NCBI RefSeq assembly: GCF_009882915.1
Contig: NZ_WTUW01000002.1
Span: 682,309 to 746,308, forward strand
DNA from: Sneathiella litorea
Lineage (GTDB): Bacteria > Pseudomonadota > Alphaproteobacteria > Sneathiellales > Sneathiellaceae
Direction of reading: 5' to 3'
DNA length: 64,000 bases
Shown here piece after piece: positions 60,094 through 64,000 of the stretch. The notes under the pieces are model-generated. The model searched no databases and was not told where the DNA came from. It saw nothing but the letters and a program-made list of their open reading frames with translations. Positions within the stretch are counted from its first letter, which is position 1; the number at the start of each line of letters is the position of its first letter. The translations under genes and the position numbers were made by a program.

Positions 60094-63000
60094 ATGCAAC
60101 CCGGATTAGGAATGCAGGATATAACAGAAATTAAAAAAATTCCCTTTGCCGACGTGGTGGCGGAGCTTCCCTCCCCCGGCGATGCGGAGCAGCTTGCTGT
60201 CGGCCTTGAAAGCTGGAAAGAAGTGACGGCGGAGGATCCGACGCTTGCGGAGTTTGCGGGCAACCTCGAAACCTCGGCGGCGGGGGCGCGCATCCTCGCC
60301 AGTATTTTCGGGAACAGCCCATTTCTTTCCACCTGCCTGCTGGCCGAGCCACATCTTCTCCGCCATCTGGTTGAAGACGGAGCAGAGGAAACGCTTCGCT
60401 GGATATATAATGCGCTCCATGCAGACTGCCCTCTCGACGTGGATCGCGATGCGGTCATGGCGGCGCTGCGCATCGCCAAGCGGCGTATTGCCCTGCTGAC
60501 CGCGCTCTGCGACATGGGGAAAGTCTGGGAACTGATGAAAATCACAGGCGTGCTCTCAAAGTTTGCCGATACGGCGGTGGAAATTTGCTGCCGTCATCTC
60601 CTGAAAGCTGCGAGCGACAAGGGCGAGCTGGTCCTGCCCCACCCGGATGACCCGACAAAGGACAGCGGCCTGATCATTCTCGGCATGGGCAAGCTTGGCG
60701 CGGGCGAGCTCAACTATTCCTCTGATATCGACCTGATCGTGCTGTTTGACGCGCAGAAAATCACCTATACCGGCCGCCGCTCGGTTCAGGATTGCTTCGT
60801 CCGCCTCGCCCGCAACCTCGTCACCATGATGCAGGAACGCACCCGCGATGGCTACGTTTTCCGCACCGATCTTCGCCTGAGACCCGATCCCGGCGCAACG
60901 CCGATCGCGCTCTCCATCGGGGCGGCCCATGTCTATTACGAAAGTCAGGGACAGAACTGGGAACGCGCCGCCATGATCAAGGCCCGCGCCATCGCCGGGG
61001 ACATTGTCGCCGGGCGAGAGTTTGTTACTTTCCTGACGCCTTTCATCTGGCGCAAATCCATGGATTTTGCGGCAATCGAGGATATTCAGGCAATCAAGTC
61101 CCAAATCCACACCCACAAGGGATTTTCGAAAATCTCCCTCGAAGGGCATAACATCAAGATCGGTCGCGGTGGCATTCGCGAGATCGAGTTTTTCTGCCAG
61201 ACCCAGCAGCTGATCGAGGGCGGGCGCAACCCGCTGCTACGCGAGGTGACGACGCTTGGCACCCTCTCCCAGCTTGCGGCTGCGGGCAAAATCGGCACCT
61301 CTGTGCGGGAAGAGTTGCAGGAGGCCTATATTTTCCTCCGTGAGTTGGAGCATCGCCTGCAGATGACCCATGACGAGCAGACCCAGCTCCTGCCGGAGGA
61401 TCCGGAGGAGTTCCGAAAACTCGGCGTCTTTTTTGGCTACGACGATGCGGCGGAATTCCGTGCCAGCCTGCGCGCGACGCTTGAAACCGTGCAGGGCCAT
61501 TATGACGCCCTGTTCGCGTTTGAGAAAACGACAGACCGCAAGGCCGGCCGGCTGGTATTCACCGGGGCAGAGGATGATCCGGAAACGCTCAACTCCCTCG
61601 CCGAGCTGGGGTTCGAGAATACCAGCGCCATCTCCCAGAAAATCCGCGAATGGCATCACGGCCGTTACCGGGCGACGCGCAATGTTCGCACGCAGCAGAT
61701 CCTCACCGCGTTGATGCCGCAAATCCTCGAGGCGCTGGGCGATACCAGCAACCCCGACGCCGCCTTCACCCGTTTCGATGTATTCCTGCAGAAACTACCC
61801 GCCGGGGTCCAGCTGTTCACCATGTTCAAGGCACATCCGAGCCTGCTCAAGTTGCTGGCGAAGGTCATGGGCATGGCGCCGGAGCTGGCGGAGACCCTGT
61901 CCCAGAACCCGATGCTGCTGGATGGCGTGCTGGACAGTGAATTTATGGCACCGCTGCCGCCGAAAGACTATCTCGCCGCTGATCTTGAACTGATCCTCTC
62001 CACCGCGCGGGATTTTCAGGATGTCCTCGACTACACGCGCCGCTGGGCGAACGACCGCAAGTTCCGCCTCGGCGTACAGATCCTCGATAATGTTGATCAT
62101 GGCACCGGTCTTGGTGCGACGGTGGCCGCCGGCCCTGCCTTCTCCGACGTGGCGGACGTGATATTGGAAGCGATACTGGTTAAGGTACGGGAGGAATTCG
62201 CCCGGACCCACGGCGTCGTCCCTGGCGGACAATTCGCCGTGATCGCCATGGGCAAGCTCGGCAGCCGCCAGATGACCCCGACCTCCGATGCGGACCTGGT
62301 CTTCCTGTTCGAGACCCCGGAAGAAGACATGATGACCGATGGCAAAAAGCCAATCTCGGCGGGCCTCTACTATACCCGTTTCTGCCAGCGCTTTATCAAT
62401 GCGCTCAGCGTTCATACCGGCGAGGGAAAGCTCTATGAGGTCGATATGCGGCTCAGGCCTCATGGCAAATCCGGCCCCATCGCACTGCCAATCGAGAGTA
62501 TCCGCAAATATTATCTGGACGAGGCCTGGACATGGGAGCATCTGGCCCTCACCCGGGCACGCGTGATCGCAGGCGATGCGGCTCTCTGCGAGAAGACCGA
62601 GAAAATGCTGCGCGAGATCGCCCTCACCAAGCGCGATAATGAGAAAATCCGTACAGATACCCTCGACATGCGGGCGCGGGTATTGAAACAGCATGGCAGC
62701 GACAACCCGCTTGCCATCAAGCATGCGCACGGCGGGCTGATGGACCTTGAATTCCTCTGCCAGTATCTCCGCCTTAAGCATGGCCCGGATCATCCGGACA
62801 TTCTTGATCCCAATTCCATGGACAGCCTGAAGGTCATGAAGTCGGAAGGGATTTTAGCGCCGGACGTGGCCGACAGGCTGGTCGAAATCCTCCGGCTTTA
62901 CCTCAATATCAGCGGCCTCAAGCAGCTCTGCCTCGGCGGACGGAAAATCGACGAGACCATCCCGCTCGCGCTGAAAAATGCTCTCGCGGCCACCGCGGAG

Positions 63001-63102
63001 GTTGATAATTTCGACGAGCTCGCTAAAAAGCTCAAGACCGCACAGGAGGATATCGACCGGCTCCTGAATGACTACCTCGCCGGTGACGCAGAAAAGGAGT
63101 GA
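60094..63102 (+). CDS. glnE: Bifunctional glutamine synthetase adenylyltransferase/deadenylase
   Basis: A 1002-residue regulator of glutamine synthetase. Two nucleotidyltransferase domains carry the paired motifs LGMGKLGAGELNYSSDIDL (deadenylase half, with the following LIVLFD) and AMGKLGSRQMTPTSDADL (adenylylase half, with VFLFE). The regulatory helical regions between and after them are present, including RVLKQHGSDNPLAIKHAHGG. Signals come from PII protein and glutamine. ATG 60112 is an alternative start. Downstream a bcp-like gene starts 3 bp after the stop. Confidence 0.96.
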   Translation: MQPGLGMQDITEIKKIPFADVVAELPSPGDAEQLAVGLESWKEVTAEDPTLAEFAGNLETSAAGARILASIFGNSPFLSTCLLAEPHLLRHLVEDGAEETLRWIYNALHADCPLDVDRDAVMAALRIAKRRIALLTALCDMGKVWELMKITGVLSKFADTAVEICCRHLLKAASDKGELVLPHPDDPTKDSGLIILGMGKLGAGELNYSSDIDLIVLFDAQKITYTGRRSVQDCFVRLARNLVTMMQERTRDGYVFRTDLRLRPDPGATPIALSIGAAHVYYESQGQNWERAAMIKARAIAGDIVAGREFVTFLTPFIWRKSMDFAAIEDIQAIKSQIHTHKGFSKISLEGHNIKIGRGGIREIEFFCQTQQLIEGGRNPLLREVTTLGTLSQLAAAGKIGTSVREELQEAYIFLRELEHRLQMTHDEQTQLLPEDPEEFRKLGVFFGYDDAAEFRASLRATLETVQGHYDALFAFEKTTDRKAGRLVFTGAEDDPETLNSLAELGFENTSAISQKIREWHHGRYRATRNVRTQQILTALMPQILEALGDTSNPDAAFTRFDVFLQKLPAGVQLFTMFKAHPSLLKLLAKVMGMAPELAETLSQNPMLLDGVLDSEFMAPLPPKDYLAADLELILSTARDFQDVLDYTRRWANDRKFRLGVQILDNVDHGTGLGATVAAGPAFSDVADVILEAILVKVREEFARTHGVVPGGQFAVIAMGKLGSRQMTPTSDADLVFLFETPEEDMMTDGKKPISAGLYYTRFCQRFINALSVHTGEGKLYEVDMRLRPHGKSGPIALPIESIRKYYLDEAWTWEHLALTRARVIAGDAALCEKTEKMLREIALTKRDNEKIRTDTLDMRARVLKQHGSDNPLAIKHAHGGLMDLEFLCQYLRLKHGPDHPDILDPNSMDSLKVMKSEGILAPDVADRLVEILRLYLNISGLKQLCLGGRKIDETIPLALKNALAATAEVDNFDELAKKLKTAQEDIDRLLNDYLAGDAEKE

Positions 63103-63105
63103 CCC

Positions 63106-63198
63106 ATGCCCGACGTTGGAGAGAAAGCCCCGGAATTTAACATGCCCACCGATGGCGGGGTATTCAGAGCATATGGCGTTCCATTGCAGCGTCGGTAA
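63106..63198 (+). pseudogene. bcp: Truncated bcp-type peroxiredoxin start, broken at an insertion junction
   Basis: The frame begins MPDVGEKAPEFNMPTDGG, which is the N-terminus expected for thioredoxin-dependent peroxiredoxin of the Bcp/PrxQ type (VGxKAPxFxLPTDGG). After about 18 codons it departs into an unrelated 12-residue tail (VFRAYGVPLQRR) and a TAA at 63196. The catalytic Cys region is missing. It starts 3 bp after glnE. The break at about 63160 coincides with a fall in GC content, so it is read as a gene cut by an inserted element. Confidence 0.68.
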
Positions 63199-63242
63199 CC
63201 TTCATCCTCTCTCCTACTTTTTTATACATGTAAATGTCATAA

Positions 63243-63773
63243 TCAAGGATAATTGATGCCGTGGTGTTTAAGCATTTTCATAAGATTTGTGCTTTCTAAG
63301 AAATCTCTATTCTTTGGTGATAGTCGATTAAGATCGACTTCCACGGCCCGGCTTGCGTTGTCAGTTATTGACCTGACCCCTCCAAAACGATTGACCTCAA
63401 CTTGATAACCATCATCTTGGGCACCTATACTTCTAATGACACCTGAACTAAAACCGTCTACTTTCTTGGATAGGGATGTTGCCTCCTTAATCCGCATATA
63501 ATAATAATAAGACATACATTTTATATCATCCGCCACCCGCTTCGCTTTTTGCCTATAAATAATGGATTTTTCATCGCCTCTAGAAATTTCACTTCCAAGC
63601 AGATAGTAGAAGACAAGCCGCTTTCTTTGTTTGTGACTTACCTGTCTTTCTAACTTTTCGCATGCAGCATCAACCATCTTCAGAGCATCAACGATACTTT
63701 GAAGATTTTTCGTAATCTTTCTTCCTAGATAGAATACTTTCAGTGAAAGAAGTTTTTCGTTGCTGACATACAA
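63243..63773 (-). CDS. Hypothetical protein of the right-edge AT-rich island
   Basis: A 176-residue protein that I do not recognise. It is basic and mostly helical (LQSIVDALKMVDAACEKLER; YYYYMRIKEATSLSKKVDG) and ends in LMKMLKHHGINYP. The start is put at TTG 63773 because AGGAG at 63786-63782 lies 8 bases before it; GTG 63782 would overlap that ribosome site. AT-rich codons contrast with glnE next door and suggest horizontal origin. No membrane segment or signal peptide is visible. Confidence 0.55.
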   Translation of the reverse strand: MYVSNEKLLSLKVFYLGRKITKNLQSIVDALKMVDAACEKLERQVSHKQRKRLVFYYLLGSEISRGDEKSIIYRQKAKRVADDIKCMSYYYYMRIKEATSLSKKVDGFSSGVIRSIGAQDDGYQVEVNRFGGVRSITDNASRAVEVDLNRLSPKNRDFLESTNLMKMLKHHGINYP

Positions 63774-63782
63774 ACCTATCAC

Positions 63783-64000
63783 TCCTAAAATTTTTAAATG
63801 AACTAAATTTTATACTGAGTCATCCAAAGCAATTCGCCAAAGACCCCTATTCTCATGTATTCTGATAAATGATGATTCTTCACCTGAATCAGTGACAATA
63901 TACAGCCGTTCATCTGCACGGATCAAAAAAACCTAGAACATCTGACAATCAGTACAATTGTGCAATGTTTGAGTAAATGTTAAAAGGTAAACTACGGCAT
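63783..64000. other. AT-rich right edge
   Basis: A short minus-strand open stretch (about 63808-63930) encodes LIRADERLYIVTDSGEESSF and is preceded by a stop codon. It has no start codon or ribosome site and may be a gene remnant. No RNA gene or repeat was found. Confidence 0.35.

Noticed and set aside
1-64000. CRISPR array or insertion sequence with transposase
   Set aside because: No regularly spaced repeats and no transposase-like protein were seen in either strand.

Overview
The window looks like an alphaproteobacterial chromosome, roughly 58% GC by eye. The signs are a PopZ-type polar organiser beside valS and a TolC-family gene, a general L-amino-acid (aap) ABC transporter, an Anbu/alpha-E/circularly permuted ATP-grasp operon, and glnE followed by the start of a bcp-type peroxiredoxin. 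I cannot name the genus from sequence alone; a Sneathiella/Rhodospirillales-like lineage is a guess.

Layout. 1-11.1 kb is ordinary core sequence: the start of an amidase (left edge), a PAP2 phosphatase, valS, popZ, tolC, an isoaspartyl-methyltransferase-like gene, then the four-gene ATP-grasp / alpha-E / transglutaminase / Anbu operon. 11.3-12.3 kb holds tRNA-Cys, two tandem YqaE/Pmp3-like membrane peptides, and tRNA-Asn with a terminator. 12.3-13.5 kb is a four-gene phage lysis-type module on the minus strand. 13.6-16.6 kb has cellular genes (ketopantoate-reductase-like, a membrane protein, a protein with a sorting-tail-like C-terminus) and a decayed LysE-family pseudogene.

16.6-33.2 kb is the main accessory feature: a compact, all-minus-strand siphovirus-like virion cassette. 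In order of transcription it runs TerS-like, TerL, portal (DUF4055), scaffold, P22-type coat, connector/closure/terminator proteins, tail tube, tail assembly chaperone with a -1 frameshift signal, a short tape measure, DUF2460, DUF2163, NlpC/P60, a large tail hub with a propeller-like insert, a fibre-like protein, small holin-like proteins, a class 3 lipase and an acidic protein. The tail end (tape measure to hub) has the order seen in the Rhodobacter gene transfer agent. No integrase, repressor, replication gene or att repeat is visible, so this is either a stripped prophage or a domesticated particle. Intrinsic terminators inside the cassette lie directly after the portal and coat genes.

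34.4-63.1 kb is core metabolism again: cysK, an AlaX-type editing protein, a mercaptopyruvate sulfurtransferase, a GNAT enzyme, the aapJQMP transporter, metC, hisI-modB-modC, a CRP-like regulator, a PaaX regulator, a ferredoxin-NADP reductase, a metallophosphoesterase, tenA, ferredoxin, cysteine desulfurase, cysE, a hydrolase, anmK, tyrS, an AsmA-like giant, and glnE. Sulfur and cysteine handling recurs (cysK, sseA, metC, cysteine desulfurase, cysE). At about 63.16 kb the bcp-like reading frame breaks off after some 18 codons into AT-rich sequence with an unrecognised minus-strand gene, suggesting the edge of an inserted island that continues beyond the window.
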